DNA from: Streptacidiphilus sp. PB12-B1b
GTDB lineage: Bacteria > Actinomycetota > Actinomycetes > Streptomycetales > Streptomycetaceae
Assembly (NCBI RefSeq): GCF_014084125.1
Contig: NZ_CP048405.1
Span: 992,001-1,056,000 of the forward strand
Length of the DNA stretch: 64,000 nucleotides
Direction: 5' to 3'
This document shows positions 42,812 through 51,429 of the stretch, piece after piece; the stretch's first letter is position 1; every line of letters starts with the position of its first letter. The position numbers were made by a program, and so were the translations under genes. The notes beneath the pieces were generated by a model. The model was not told the origin of the DNA, ran no database searches, and worked only from the letters and a program-made list of their open reading frames with translations.

Positions 42812-43264
42812 TCAGCGACGCGGGCCGGACTGGAGCCATCGCGGGAGACCGCGCGCGGTGGCGCAGATCACGCACAGCATCATGCCACCGAACAGATACA
42901 CGTAGGTACCCGCATCCGCCACGAGCAGGAAGTCCCCCTCCGGACGCTGGGTCAGCGAGATCAGCAGCACCGCGAACCAGCCCAGCGCGGGCAGCGCCCC
43001 GCCCGCCCGGGTGCCGGTGAGCACCCGGCCGCCGCAGCACAGCGCGGCCAGCCCGGCCAGGGCCAGCAGCAGCCCGCCGGGGAACCACAGCGGCTGGACG
43101 AAGACCCCGGCCGTACCGACGGCCACGCCGAGCACGGCCAGCAGCACGTAGGCGGCGCCCCGGCCCTGCGTCCCCATCGGGTACGCCGGCGCGGGCGGGC
43201 GCGGGGAGGCCGAGCGCGGCCCGGGCACGGTGGCCCGGCCCACGCTGTTGTCGGAGTGCGTCAT
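42812..43264 (-). CDS. DUF6113-type membrane protein
   Basis: A 150-residue protein with a 35-residue Pro/Ser-rich N-terminus and four hydrophobic segments, starting [50 protein letters not shown] and [15 protein letters not shown]. It overlaps mshB by 4 bp and so is translated with it. The M. tuberculosis mshB (Rv1170) is likewise followed by a small membrane protein gene (Rv1171). The function is unknown; no mycothiol link beyond co-location is known to me. Confidence 0.8.
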   Translation of the reverse strand: MTHSDNSVGRATVPGPRSASPRPPAPAYPMGTQGRGAAYVLLAVLGVAVGTAGVFVQPLWFPGGLLLALAGLAALCCGGRVLTGTRAGGALPALGWFAVLLISLTQRPEGDFLLVADAGTYVYLFGGMMLCVICATARGLPRWLQSGPRR

Positions 43265-44223
43265 CGGGCTTCCTCCCGCTCCGGGGCCTGCCGGGCCGTG
43301 GTCGCGGCCGCGCGGCCGAGCCCGGCGAACAGGTCGTCCTCCCGGCCGTCCTGGTCGCGCGGCCCCGCCTGGCCGTGCACCAGACGGTAGTACTCGGTGA
43401 CCGGCAGCGGCTGGCCCAGGCCGTTGGAGAGCGCGAAGAAGCGGCCGTCCACCGTGATCTGGGTGGCGTGCGCCCGCATCGCCGCGCTCTTGCGCCCGGC
43501 GTGGGCGGTGCCGTCCACGGCGGCGTCCACCTGGGCGTCCTCGACCACGCCCGGCAGGTCGCCGACGGCGGCGACACCGGCGAAGGGGGAGTCCGCCCCG
43601 GCCGCGCGCAGCTCCGCGAGGCCCGCCTCGACCAGCGGGCGCGGCAGGCAGGTCCAGTAGACCTTGGGCACCTCGTGGGCCTCGCCCAGCTCCGGCCGGT
43701 AGGCCGGGTCGGCGGCCAGCTCGTGCGCCCGCATGGCGACCCGGTGGGCCTGGATGTGGTCGGGGTGGCCGTAGCCGCCGTCCGGGTCGTACGCCACCAG
43801 GACCTGCGGGCGGACCTCGCGGACCACGGCCACCAGGTGCCCGGCCGCCTCGTCCGGATCGGCCTGCCAGAAGCAGTCCGGGCGCTTGTTGCTGTCGACG
43901 CCCATCATCCCGGAGTCCCGGTAGCGCCCCGCGCCGCCCAGCAGCCGGTGGTCGGCGACGCCCAGCTCGCGCATGGCCGCGGCCAGCTCGCCGCGGCGGT
44001 GCCCGCCGAGGGTGTCGTCCCGGTCCGCCGCCAGGTGCGCCAGCTCCGCGCCGATCACCTCACCCTCCTCACCGAGCGTGCAGGTGACGAGGGTGACGTG
44101 AGCCCCCTCAGCCGCGTAGCGGGCCATGGTGGCCCCGTTGCCGATCGACTCGTCGTCCGGGTGGGCGTGGACGAGCAGCAGTCGGCGGGCGGCCGAGGGG
44201 GTTCCGGGCGGCAGGGCAGTCAT
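43261..44223 (-). CDS. mshB: N-acetyl-1-D-myo-inositol-2-amino-2-deoxy-alpha-D-glucopyranoside deacetylase (mycothiol biosynthesis)
   Basis: A 320-residue zinc deacetylase of the PIG-L/LmbE family. The metal-binding motif is [17 protein letters not shown] (His-Pro-Asp-Asp near residue 20), with the third ligand in [13 protein letters not shown]. MshB-specific stretches include [24 protein letters not shown] and [18 protein letters not shown]. It removes acetate from GlcNAc-Ins in the second step specific to mycothiol, the main low-molecular-weight thiol of actinobacteria. TACGCT 6 bp before the ATG indicates a leaderless mRNA. It overlaps the downstream membrane protein by 4 bp. Confidence 0.95.
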   Translation of the reverse strand: MTALPPGTPSAARRLLLVHAHPDDESIGNGATMARYAAEGAHVTLVTCTLGEEGEVIGAELAHLAADRDDTLGGHRRGELAAAMRELGVADHRLLGGAGRYRDSGMMGVDSNKRPDCFWQADPDEAAGHLVAVVREVRPQVLVAYDPDGGYGHPDHIQAHRVAMRAHELAADPAYRPELGEAHEVPKVYWTCLPRPLVEAGLAELRAAGADSPFAGVAAVGDLPGVVEDAQVDAAVDGTAHAGRKSAAMRAHATQITVDGRFFALSNGLGQPLPVTEYYRLVHGQAGPRDQDGREDDLFAGLGRAAATTARQAPEREEAR

Positions 44224-44229
44224 GGCTTC

Positions 44230-44235
44230 AGCGTA
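44230..44235 (-). promoter_or_regulatory. Leaderless -10 box (TACGCT) of mshB
   Basis: On the minus strand TACGCT is followed by gaagcc and the mshB ATG, with no Shine-Dalgarno sequence. Confidence 0.55.
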
Positions 44236-44260
44236 CGTGCCGTGACTGTCGGCTGACGCT

Positions 44261-44455
44261 TCAGAGCTTGATGCCGGAGAGCATCCCCGCGACGTTGGTC
44301 GTCAGCGTGTGGATGGACGGCGCGATCGAGGAGGAGGCCAGGTAGAAGCCCAGCAGCGCACAGGCGAGGGCGTGCCAGATCTTCAGACCGGAGCGCCGGA
44401 CCAGGAGGACCACGACGACGAGCATCAGGAACGCGGCGGAAATCGGCAGAATCAT
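44261..44455 (-). CDS. Conserved 64-residue membrane protein of unknown function
   Basis: It starts [20 protein letters not shown], a first hydrophobic helix, followed by [20 protein letters not shown] as a second, and ends [18 protein letters not shown]. Proteins with the same core (LxxxHAL..ALFGFYLA) recur in Streptomyces chromosomes and integrative elements, from memory. The start is supported by GAGGTGAG about 5 bp upstream. It is divergent from the S9 peptidase gene and lies just upstream of mshB, 38 bp from its start, on the same strand. No function can be assigned. Confidence 0.7.
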   Translation of the reverse strand: MILPISAAFLMLVVVVLLVRRSGLKIWHALACALLGFYLASSSIAPSIHTLTTNVAGMLSGIKL

Positions 44456-44738
44456 CGACTCACCTCTCAGCAGCGGTACGGCTGGGACGGCCGACCGAAG
44501 GGGCGGGGCGGGTATCGGTGCCGGGGCGGGCCCGGTTCGGAACAGCGTTGGTCGATACCCAGGCGGTGACCACGGGGTCACTCCCGGTCATCATGCATAG
44601 GCCGGTGCGTCGGCGCACGCCCAGCGCGTACGCGGCGCACGCTCGGTGACCGCCACCACTCCCGGGGACGCGACTGAACGGGCGAGCGGATTGCGTGAAG
44701 CGTTTCGAATGGATCTTCCTGCCCGCTCGGACCCGGGC

Positions 44739-44744
44739 TAGGGT
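44739..44744 (+). promoter_or_regulatory. Leaderless -10 box (TAGGGT) of the S9 peptidase gene
   Basis: TAGGGT is followed by cgaagg and the ATG at 44751. The 6-bp spacing is that of a leaderless start; the purine stretch cgaagg is too close to be a ribosome-binding site. Confidence 0.5.
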
Positions 44745-44750
44745 CGAAGG

Positions 44751-46874
44751 ATGACCACGGAGATCTCGTTCCCCCGCCAGCACTCGCGCACCCAGCGGTT
44801 CACGCTGGGCGCGCCCCGCTCCTTCACCGTCGCTCCGGACGGCCGCCGAGTGGTCTTCCTGCGCTCGGGCGGTGGAGCCGAACGGGCGAACCTGCTCCAG
44901 GTGCTCGACCTTCCGGAGCAGGGTGAGCCATCCGAGCGAGTCGCCGCCGACCCGGTCGCCCTGCTGGGCGGCGGCGGGGAGGAGCTGACCCCGCAGGAGC
45001 GGGCCCGGCGCGAGCGCAGCCGGGAGAGCTCCTCCGGGGTCGTCGGCTACGCCACCGACGGCGACGTCCGGCTGGCGGCGTTCGCCCTCTCCGGGCGGCT
45101 GTTCACCGCCGGGCTGCTGCCCGGCGACACCGCCCGTGAGCTGCCCGCCGCCGGTCCGGTGCTCGATCCGCGCCCCTCGCCGGACGGCAGCCGGATCGCC
45201 TACACCACCCCCGGCGGCGAGCTGCGGGTGATCGCCGCCGACGGCTCCGGCGACCGGGCCCTGGCAGTCCCCGACGCGCCCGGGGTGAGCTGGGGGCAGG
45301 CGGAGTTCATCGCCCAGGAGGAGATGGACCGCAACCGGGGCTACTGGTGGTCGCCGCAGGGCGACCGGCTGCTGGCCGCCCGGGTGGACGACTCCCCGGT
45401 GCAGCGCTGGTGGATCGCCGACCCGGCCAACCCGGAGCGCCCGGCCGCCGAGGTGGCCTACCCGCGCGCGGGCACCCCCAACGCCGAGGTCACGCTGGCC
45501 GTGCTCGGCCTGGACGGCGGCCGGGTGGACGTCCAGTGGGACCGCGCGGCGTACCCGTACCTGGCCCGGGCGCACTGGTCCGCCGGGGGCTCCCCGGTGA
45601 TCCTGGTGCAGGCCCGGGACCAGCGCAGCCAGCTGTTCCTGATGGTCAACCCGGCCAACGGGGTGACCACCCCGCTGCACGCCGAGGAGGACCCGGTCTG
45701 GCTGGACCTCTTCAGCGGCGTCCCGGCCTGGACCCCGGGCGGCGGCCGACTGGTGCGGATCTCCGACGAGGCCGGGGTCCGCAGCCTGGTGGTCGGCACC
45801 CGGGTGCTCACCGCCGCCGGGCTGCACGTGCACGCGGTGCTGGACGTCGGCGCGGACGACGTGCTGATCAGCGCCTCCGCCGGGGAGGCCGCCGACCGCC
45901 CCGAGGTCGGCGAGGTGCACCTGTACCGGGTCTCCGACGAGGGCGTCAGCCGCTTCACCGGCGAGCCCGGCCACCACACCGCGGTGCGCTCCGGGTCGGT
46001 CACGGTGCTGGTCTCGGCCGCCCTGGACCGGCCCGGCTCCCGGGCCGCGGTGCTGCGCGACGGCAAGGAGGTCGCGGTCATCGCCTCCTACGCCGAGACG
46101 CCGGTGATCACCGCCCGCCCGGTGCTGACCCTGGCCGGACGCAGCCGCATCCCGGCCGCCGTGCTGCTGCCCACCGGCTACGACCGGGAGCGCGACGGCC
46201 TGCTGCCGGTGCTGATGAACCCGTACGGCGGCCCGCACGCCCGGCAGGTGCTGGCCCTGCACAACCTGCACCTGACCTCGCAGTGGTTCGCCGACCAGGG
46301 CTTCGCGGTCGTCGTCGCCGACGGCCGGGGCACCCCGGGCCGCAGCCCGGCCTGGGAGAAGTCCATCGCCTTCGACTTCGCCGGGGCGACCCTGGACGAC
46401 CAGGTCGAGGCCCTGCAGGCGCTGGCCGGGGAGTACCCGCTGGACCTCGCCCGGGTCGCCATCCGCGGCTGGTCCTACGGCGGCTACCTGGCCGCGCTGG
46501 CCGTGCTGCGCCGCCCGGACGTCTTCCACGCCGCCGTCGCCGGGGCCCCGGTCACCGAGTGGGAGCTGTACGACACCCACTACACGGAGCGCTACCTGGG
46601 CGATCCGGCCGCCCGCCCGGAGGTGTACGCGGCCAACTCGCTGATCGAGGACGCCGCCAAGCTGAGCCGCCCGCTCCAGCTGATCCACGGCCTGGCCGAC
46701 GACAATGTGGTGGTCGCGCACTCGCTGCGGCTGTCCTCGGCGCTGCTGGCCGCGGGCCGCCCGCACGAGGTGCTGCCGCTGTCCGGGGTCACCCACATGA
46801 CCCCGCAGGAGGAGGTCGCGGAGAACCTGCTGCTGCTCCAGGTGGACTTCCTGCGCCGCTCGCTGCGCGGCTGA
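44751..46874 (+). CDS. S9 family peptidase (prolyl oligopeptidase / dipeptidyl-peptidase IV-like)
   Basis: A 707-residue serine peptidase without a signal peptide. Residues 1-430 form the beta-propeller (DPPIV N-terminal type), including QEEMDRNRGYWWSPQGD, whose glutamate pair recognises the substrate amino terminus in DPP IV. The alpha/beta-hydrolase domain has the nucleophile in RGWSYGGYLAAL, the aspartate in HGLADDNVVV and the histidine in SGVTHMTP. YGGPHARQV lies near the oxyanion site. The DPP IV features suggest removal of X-Pro dipeptides in the cytoplasm, perhaps from peptides brought in by importers such as those upstream. It ends at a hairpin facing the kinase gene. Confidence 0.92.
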   Translation: MTTEISFPRQHSRTQRFTLGAPRSFTVAPDGRRVVFLRSGGGAERANLLQVLDLPEQGEPSERVAADPVALLGGGGEELTPQERARRERSRESSSGVVGYATDGDVRLAAFALSGRLFTAGLLPGDTARELPAAGPVLDPRPSPDGSRIAYTTPGGELRVIAADGSGDRALAVPDAPGVSWGQAEFIAQEEMDRNRGYWWSPQGDRLLAARVDDSPVQRWWIADPANPERPAAEVAYPRAGTPNAEVTLAVLGLDGGRVDVQWDRAAYPYLARAHWSAGGSPVILVQARDQRSQLFLMVNPANGVTTPLHAEEDPVWLDLFSGVPAWTPGGGRLVRISDEAGVRSLVVGTRVLTAAGLHVHAVLDVGADDVLISASAGEAADRPEVGEVHLYRVSDEGVSRFTGEPGHHTAVRSGSVTVLVSAALDRPGSRAAVLRDGKEVAVIASYAETPVITARPVLTLAGRSRIPAAVLLPTGYDRERDGLLPVLMNPYGGPHARQVLALHNLHLTSQWFADQGFAVVVADGRGTPGRSPAWEKSIAFDFAGATLDDQVEALQALAGEYPLDLARVAIRGWSYGGYLAALAVLRRPDVFHAAVAGAPVTEWELYDTHYTERYLGDPAARPEVYAANSLIEDAAKLSRPLQLIHGLADDNVVVAHSLRLSSALLAAGRPHEVLPLSGVTHMTPQEEVAENLLLLQVDFLRRSLRG

Positions 46875-46909
46875 GCCGCCCGGACGCCGTCCCGTACGGA
46901 CGCCCGTGG

Positions 46910-46936
46910 GGCGGTCACCGGCATCCGGTGGCCGCC
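46910..46936. terminator. Hairpin between convergent S9 peptidase and kinase genes
   Basis: A 12-bp stem (46910-46921 with 46925-46936, one T:G pair) has a CAT loop. It lies in the 75-bp gap between convergent stops. Confidence 0.65.
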
Positions 46937-46949
46937 GCCGCCACCCGTG

Positions 46950-49400
46950 TCAGCGCACCGGCAGCGCGACCACCTGGGTGCCGACGCCGTAGTAGACGCC
47001 CGAACTGTCGGCCGCCAGCGCCAGGTTGTCCGAGGTGGTGGCCGCCGGGTTGGTGTACGACCAGGCGCAGGCGCCGGTGGCGGCGTCCACCGCGTACAGC
47101 ACGCCCTTGCTGTCCGCCAGGTAGACCATGCCGTTGGCGGTCAGCATCGGCTTGTCGATGATGAAGCTGTTCACCCCGGAGGTGGACCACAGCTTGGAGC
47201 CGTCCGAGGGGCGGAAGCAGTACAGGGTGGAGTCGGCGGTGACGAAGCAGCGCCCCTGGCCGTCGCCGACCGGGGAGTTGTAGCCCAGGTCGTCCGGGTT
47301 GTAGCTGACGCCCTGCCAGGCGGGCGCGCCGGTGGCCACCCGGTAGGCGTTGACGTCGTTGCCGCCGGTGTAGACGACGCCGTCGACCAGGCAGGAGTCG
47401 ACCGCGCCGGTGCCGCCGAAGGTCGCGCCCTGCGGCGTCGCGGTCCAGGTCCGGTCGCCGGTGGTGGCGTCGATGCCGCTGACCGCGCCGTTGTCGCCGA
47501 TCTCGTTGAAGCTGACCACGGTGCTGCCGGTCGGCGGCACCACCAGCGAGCCGATGTACGAGCCGGTCCTGGTGTACACCGACTGGTGGGTGCTGATGTC
47601 CACCGCCCACAGGCCGTTGACGCCCACGCCGACCGTGGTGTTGGCGGTCATCAGCAGGTTGCCGCCGCTGATCCCGTACGCGCCCTCCAGCTCCCAGCCC
47701 TCCTCGTGCAGCACCACCTGCCACTTGGTGTCGCCCGAGGCCAGATCCACCACCAGCAGCGCCTCGTTGCCGTCGGAGTTGCTGCCGACCAGGTAGGCGG
47801 TGTCGCCGACGATCAGCGGGATGGTGGAGATGGTGCCGCTCTCGTTGTCGGCGGTGCCGCGCCACTGCGAGCTGCCGTCGGCGGTCTTCAGCCCCTTGGT
47901 GGACTGGGTGCAGACCGCGACGACCGTGCCGGAGCCGACGGCCAGGTTCCACACGGTGTCGTTCAGCACCTGCGTCCACAGCGCCTTGGCGGCGGGCCCG
48001 GCCAGGGTGCCCGGGGCGGTCACCGGGGTGACCGGCCCGGCCGGAGCGGTGCCGGGGCCGCCGGTGGGCGCGGGCGCGCCGGTACTGGGCGCGGCGGTGG
48101 GCGTACCGGTGGCGCTGCCGCTGGTGGTGGGCGCGGGCGTCGGCTTCCCGCCGCCGCTGCCGCTGAGCGCGAACGCGGTGGCCGCGCCGCCCAGCACCAC
48201 CACCCCGCCGCCGATCAGCCCCAGCAGCCCGCGGCGGCTCAGCCCGGAGCCGCCCCCGCCGGGCTGCGTCAACGGCAGCGGCGGCGTGGCCGGTCCGAAC
48301 TGCGGCTGCTGCGGGTGCTGCTGGGGCTGCTGCGGGTACGCGGGCGGGTAGGCCGGCGGGGCGAACGGCGGCGGCGTCGGGTAGCCCTGCTGCGGCTGGC
48401 GGCCCTGCTGCGGGTGCGGGTACTGCGGGGCCGGGAACGGCGCCGGGGTCGGCGGCCCGAAGCCCTGCGGCGCCGACTGCGGGACCTGCGCCGGGGCGGC
48501 GGCCGGGGCAGGGGCGGCGGCGGTGCCGGTCAGCACCGCTCCGGCCGCGGCGATGTCGGCCAGCACGGCCGGCGGCAGCCACCCGCCGGTGAAGTCGGGG
48601 GCGCTCTCGCTGAGCGCGGCCACCAGCTGCGCCGGGGTGGGCCGGTTGGCCGGGTCCTTGGCCAGGCAGGCGCGGACGGCCGGGCGCAGCGCCTCCGGTA
48701 CCGCCGACAGGTCCGGCTCCTGGCTGACCACCCGGTACAGCAGGGCGGGTGTCGGGCCGTCACCGAAGGGGCCGTTGCCGTGCGCGGCGAAGGCCAGGGT
48801 CGCGCCGAGCGCGAACACGTCGGTGGCGGGCACCACCTGGTTGCCCATCGCCTGCTCGGGGGAGAGGAAGCCGGGGGAGCCGACGACGAAGCCGGTCGAG
48901 GTCAGCGCGGCGCCCTCGACGGCCCGGCTGATGCCGAAGTCGATGACGTGCGGGCCGTCGGCGGCGAGCATCACATTGGCGGGCTTGAGGTCGCGGTGGA
49001 TCACCCCGGCCCGGTGGATCTCCTGCAGCGCCTCGGCCAGGCCGACGCCCAGCGCGCGCAGCACCGGCTCGGCGAAGCCGCCGTGCCGGCGGACGGCCGC
49101 GCTCAGCGGCACCCCGGGGACGAAGGTGGTCGCCAGCCAGGGCAGGGCGGCCTCGGTGTCGGCGTCCACCACCGAGGCGGTGAACGCGCCGGAGACCGCG
49201 CGGGCGGCCTCGACCTCGCGCCGGAAGCGGGCGCGGAAGTCCTCGTCGGCGGCGAACTCCCGGCGCACCAGCTTGACCGCCACGGTCCGCCCGCCGGCCG
49301 AGCGTCCCAGGTACACCGCTCCCATGCCGCCCGCGCCCAGCCGACCGAGCAGGGTGTACGGACCGGCCTGGCGCGGGTCGTCGGCTTCGAGCGGTTCCAT
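46950..49400 (-). CDS. Transmembrane Ser/Thr protein kinase with extracellular PQQ-repeat sensor
   Basis: About 816 residues. The kinase domain (about 13-280) has the glycine loop LGRLGAGGMGAVYLG, the catalytic lysine in VAVKLV, HRDLKPANVML, HVIDFGISRA and SPEQAM. A Pro/Gln/Tyr-rich juxtamembrane linker (about 295-410) contains many YP(P)Q units. One helix, GLLGLIGGGVVVLGGAATAFA, is followed by a Pro/Thr/Gly stalk. The C-terminal 330 residues are PQQ-like beta-propeller blades, for example WQVVLHEEGWELEGAYGISGG and CAWSYTNPAATTSDNLALAA. The active-site residues are intact. The ATG at 49400 is chosen; an in-frame ATG at 49415 is possible. It is divergent from an ABC-2 exporter operon. Confidence 0.9.
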   Translation of the reverse strand: MEPLEADDPRQAGPYTLLGRLGAGGMGAVYLGRSAGGRTVAVKLVRREFAADEDFRARFRREVEAARAVSGAFTASVVDADTEAALPWLATTFVPGVPLSAAVRRHGGFAEPVLRALGVGLAEALQEIHRAGVIHRDLKPANVMLAADGPHVIDFGISRAVEGAALTSTGFVVGSPGFLSPEQAMGNQVVPATDVFALGATLAFAAHGNGPFGDGPTPALLYRVVSQEPDLSAVPEALRPAVRACLAKDPANRPTPAQLVAALSESAPDFTGGWLPPAVLADIAAAGAVLTGTAAAPAPAAAPAQVPQSAPQGFGPPTPAPFPAPQYPHPQQGRQPQQGYPTPPPFAPPAYPPAYPQQPQQHPQQPQFGPATPPLPLTQPGGGGSGLSRRGLLGLIGGGVVVLGGAATAFALSGSGGGKPTPAPTTSGSATGTPTAAPSTGAPAPTGGPGTAPAGPVTPVTAPGTLAGPAAKALWTQVLNDTVWNLAVGSGTVVAVCTQSTKGLKTADGSSQWRGTADNESGTISTIPLIVGDTAYLVGSNSDGNEALLVVDLASGDTKWQVVLHEEGWELEGAYGISGGNLLMTANTTVGVGVNGLWAVDISTHQSVYTRTGSYIGSLVVPPTGSTVVSFNEIGDNGAVSGIDATTGDRTWTATPQGATFGGTGAVDSCLVDGVVYTGGNDVNAYRVATGAPAWQGVSYNPDDLGYNSPVGDGQGRCFVTADSTLYCFRPSDGSKLWSTSGVNSFIIDKPMLTANGMVYLADSKGVLYAVDAATGACAWSYTNPAATTSDNLALAADSSGVYYGVGTQVVALPVR

Positions 49401-49519
49401 CGTCTCTTCCCCCATCGGAATGTGGTGCGAACCCGCAGAGGCTAGTCCACCCGCCTGTGCCCAGGGGCCCCAGCAGCCCCGCAGCGACCACCCTGTGATC
49501 CGACGTTCACTCAATCACC

Positions 49520-49535
49520 CATGACATCCGTCATG
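49520..49535. promoter_or_regulatory. Palindrome CATGAC-ATCC-GTCATG, putative response-regulator operator
   Basis: A perfect dyad with 6-bp arms lies between the divergent kinase and ABC transporter genes, about 100 bp before the ABC start. A related smaller dyad, TGAC-t-GTCA, is at 49590-49598. The operon encodes a LuxR-type response regulator, which is the obvious candidate to bind here. Confidence 0.5.
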
Positions 49536-49635
49536 CCGGGCACAGGAGCGGCGGCACTGCCCCGGCCCCGGCCGGGTGGGCCACTGTGGTGACTGTCAGC
49601 AGGACGAGGACGGAACCGAGGGAGCAGCAGCAGCG

Positions 49636-50628
49636 ATGAGCACGTCCACAGAAGCGCGTACGGGGGCCGGCACCCGGGGCCGGGGCTCCGGGGAGGTCGC
49701 GGCCTTCCGCAACGTGAGCAAGCACTTCGGGGCGGTCAAGGCCGTCAACGACGTCAGCCTGACCCTGCACCCGGGCGAGACCGTGGCCTTCCTGGGCCCC
49801 AACGGCGCGGGCAAGTCCACCAGCATCGACATGCTGCTGGGCCTGCGCGAGCCCACCTCCGGCAGTGTCACGCTGTTCGGCGGCACCCCGCGCCAGGCCA
49901 TCCTGGACGGCCGGGTCGGCGTCATGCTGCAGAGCGGCGGCCTGATGCCCGACGTCAAGGTCCGCGAGCTGGTCTCCTTCGCCTGCGACATCCACCCGCG
50001 CGGCTACGCCGTGGACGACGTGCTGCGCACCGCCGGGATCACCGATCTGGCCGACCGGATGGTGGACCGGCTGTCCGGCGGCCAGGAGCAGCGCGTCCGC
50101 TTCGCCCTGGCCACCGCCGGGGACAGCGACCTGATCGTCCTGGACGAGCCCACCACCGGCATGGACGTGACGGCCCGCCAGGCGTTCTGGGCGGTGATGC
50201 GGGCCCAGGCCGACGCCGGCCGGACGGTCCTGTTCGCCACCCACTACCTGGAGGAGGCGGACTCCATCGCCGACCGGGTGCTGGTGGTGCACAAGGGCCG
50301 GCTGATCGCGGACGGCACGGCGGCGGAGATCAAGGCCCGGGCCGGGCTGCGCAAGATCTCCTTCGACCTGCACCCGCAGGACGGCGGCGATCCGGAGCTG
50401 CTGCGCCGGCTGCCGGAGCTGACCTCGCTGGACGTCAGCGGCCACACCGTCCGGATCAACAGCAACGACGCCGACGCCACCGTCGCCGCGATCTACCGCG
50501 CCGGGTTCTACCCGCGCGGCCTGGAGGTCACCGGCGTGGGCCTGGAGCAGGCGTTCATCACCATCACCGGCGAGCAGGACGCCGCCGACCAGTCCGCCGC
50601 CGCGTTCGGCAAGGAGACCGTGCGATGA
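49636..50628 (+). CDS. ABC-2 type exporter ATP-binding protein
   Basis: A 330-residue ATPase of the drug/lantibiotic-exporter (CcmA) family. The Walker A is LGPNGAGKSTSIDMLLG, the Q-loop context is MLQSGGLMPDVKV, the signature is LSGGQEQRVRFALA and Walker B is LIVLDEPTTGMDVTA. After the switch HYLEEADSIADRVLV, a C-terminal regulatory domain (about 225-315) follows. The ATG at 49636 is favoured over an upstream in-frame start because the N-terminus MSTSTEARTG is typical. It overlaps the permease gene by 4 bp. With the permease it should export a drug, lipid or peptide, under control of the two-component system that follows. Confidence 0.93.
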   Translation: MSTSTEARTGAGTRGRGSGEVAAFRNVSKHFGAVKAVNDVSLTLHPGETVAFLGPNGAGKSTSIDMLLGLREPTSGSVTLFGGTPRQAILDGRVGVMLQSGGLMPDVKVRELVSFACDIHPRGYAVDDVLRTAGITDLADRMVDRLSGGQEQRVRFALATAGDSDLIVLDEPTTGMDVTARQAFWAVMRAQADAGRTVLFATHYLEEADSIADRVLVVHKGRLIADGTAAEIKARAGLRKISFDLHPQDGGDPELLRRLPELTSLDVSGHTVRINSNDADATVAAIYRAGFYPRGLEVTGVGLEQAFITITGEQDAADQSAAAFGKETVR

Positions 50629-51347
50629 CCACCCTGATCAAGCTGGAGATCCTGAGGGTCCTCCGCAACCGCCGCTACCTGGTCTTCACCCTGATCCTCC
50701 CGGCCGTGCTGTACACCGTGATGATCGGCGCCTACGGCACGGTCGACTCGCTGGCCGGGGTGTCGGTCAAGGCGTACTTCATGGTCTCCATGGCCACTCT
50801 GGGCACCGTCTCCGCCTCGATGACCACCAACGCGACCAGGATCGCGCTGGAGCGCAAGAGCGGCTGGGCCCGGCAGCTGCGGCTGACGGCGCTGCCCGGC
50901 TACGGCTACGTGGTCGCCAAGATCGCCTCCACCGCCGCCGCCACCCTGCCCTCGATCCTGGTGGTCTTCGCGGTCGGCTACGCCGAGGGCGTCCGGCTGG
51001 CCGCCTCCGAGTGGCTGCTGCTGGGCCTCACCCTGTGGCTGGGCGGGTTCGTCTTCGCCGCCCTCGGCGTGGCGCTGGGCTACTCGGCCGCCCCGGACTC
51101 CATCCAGCCGATCATCATGATCGTCTACATGCTGCTGCTGATGCTGGGCGGCACCTACTTCCAGATCACCGGCAGCTTCGGCGACGTCGCCAAGTGGACG
51201 CCGGTCGCGCTCTACAACCAGCTGGGCCGGGTCGCCCAGACCGGGGCGTCGGTGGGAACCGGCACAATTGCCGCAGTGCTCGCCTACGCCCTGGCCTTCG
51301 GCGCCCTCGCCGCCTTCCTGTACCAGCGGGACCGCAGGGAGTCCTGA
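50625..51347 (+). CDS. ABC-2 type exporter permease
   Basis: A 240-residue membrane protein with six predicted helices. It begins LIKLEILRVLRNRRYLVFTL, a cytoplasmic elbow helix typical of ABC-2 permeases. Later segments include TLPSILVVFAVGYAEGVRLA, LGLTLWLGGFVFAALGVALG and IIMIVYMLLLMLGGTYFQ. The ATG overlaps the ATPase stop (ATGA). The histidine kinase follows 82 bp downstream. Confidence 0.92.
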   Translation: MTTLIKLEILRVLRNRRYLVFTLILPAVLYTVMIGAYGTVDSLAGVSVKAYFMVSMATLGTVSASMTTNATRIALERKSGWARQLRLTALPGYGYVVAKIASTAAATLPSILVVFAVGYAEGVRLAASEWLLLGLTLWLGGFVFAALGVALGYSAAPDSIQPIIMIVYMLLLMLGGTYFQITGSFGDVAKWTPVALYNQLGRVAQTGASVGTGTIAAVLAYALAFGALAAFLYQRDRRES

Positions 51348-51429
51348 CCGGGGCCGCCGCGCCGCCGGGGAGCCGACCGCTCCCGGCGGCCGCGGCGCCG
51401 TCCTGCCGGTACCGAGAGGAGGAGGCCCG

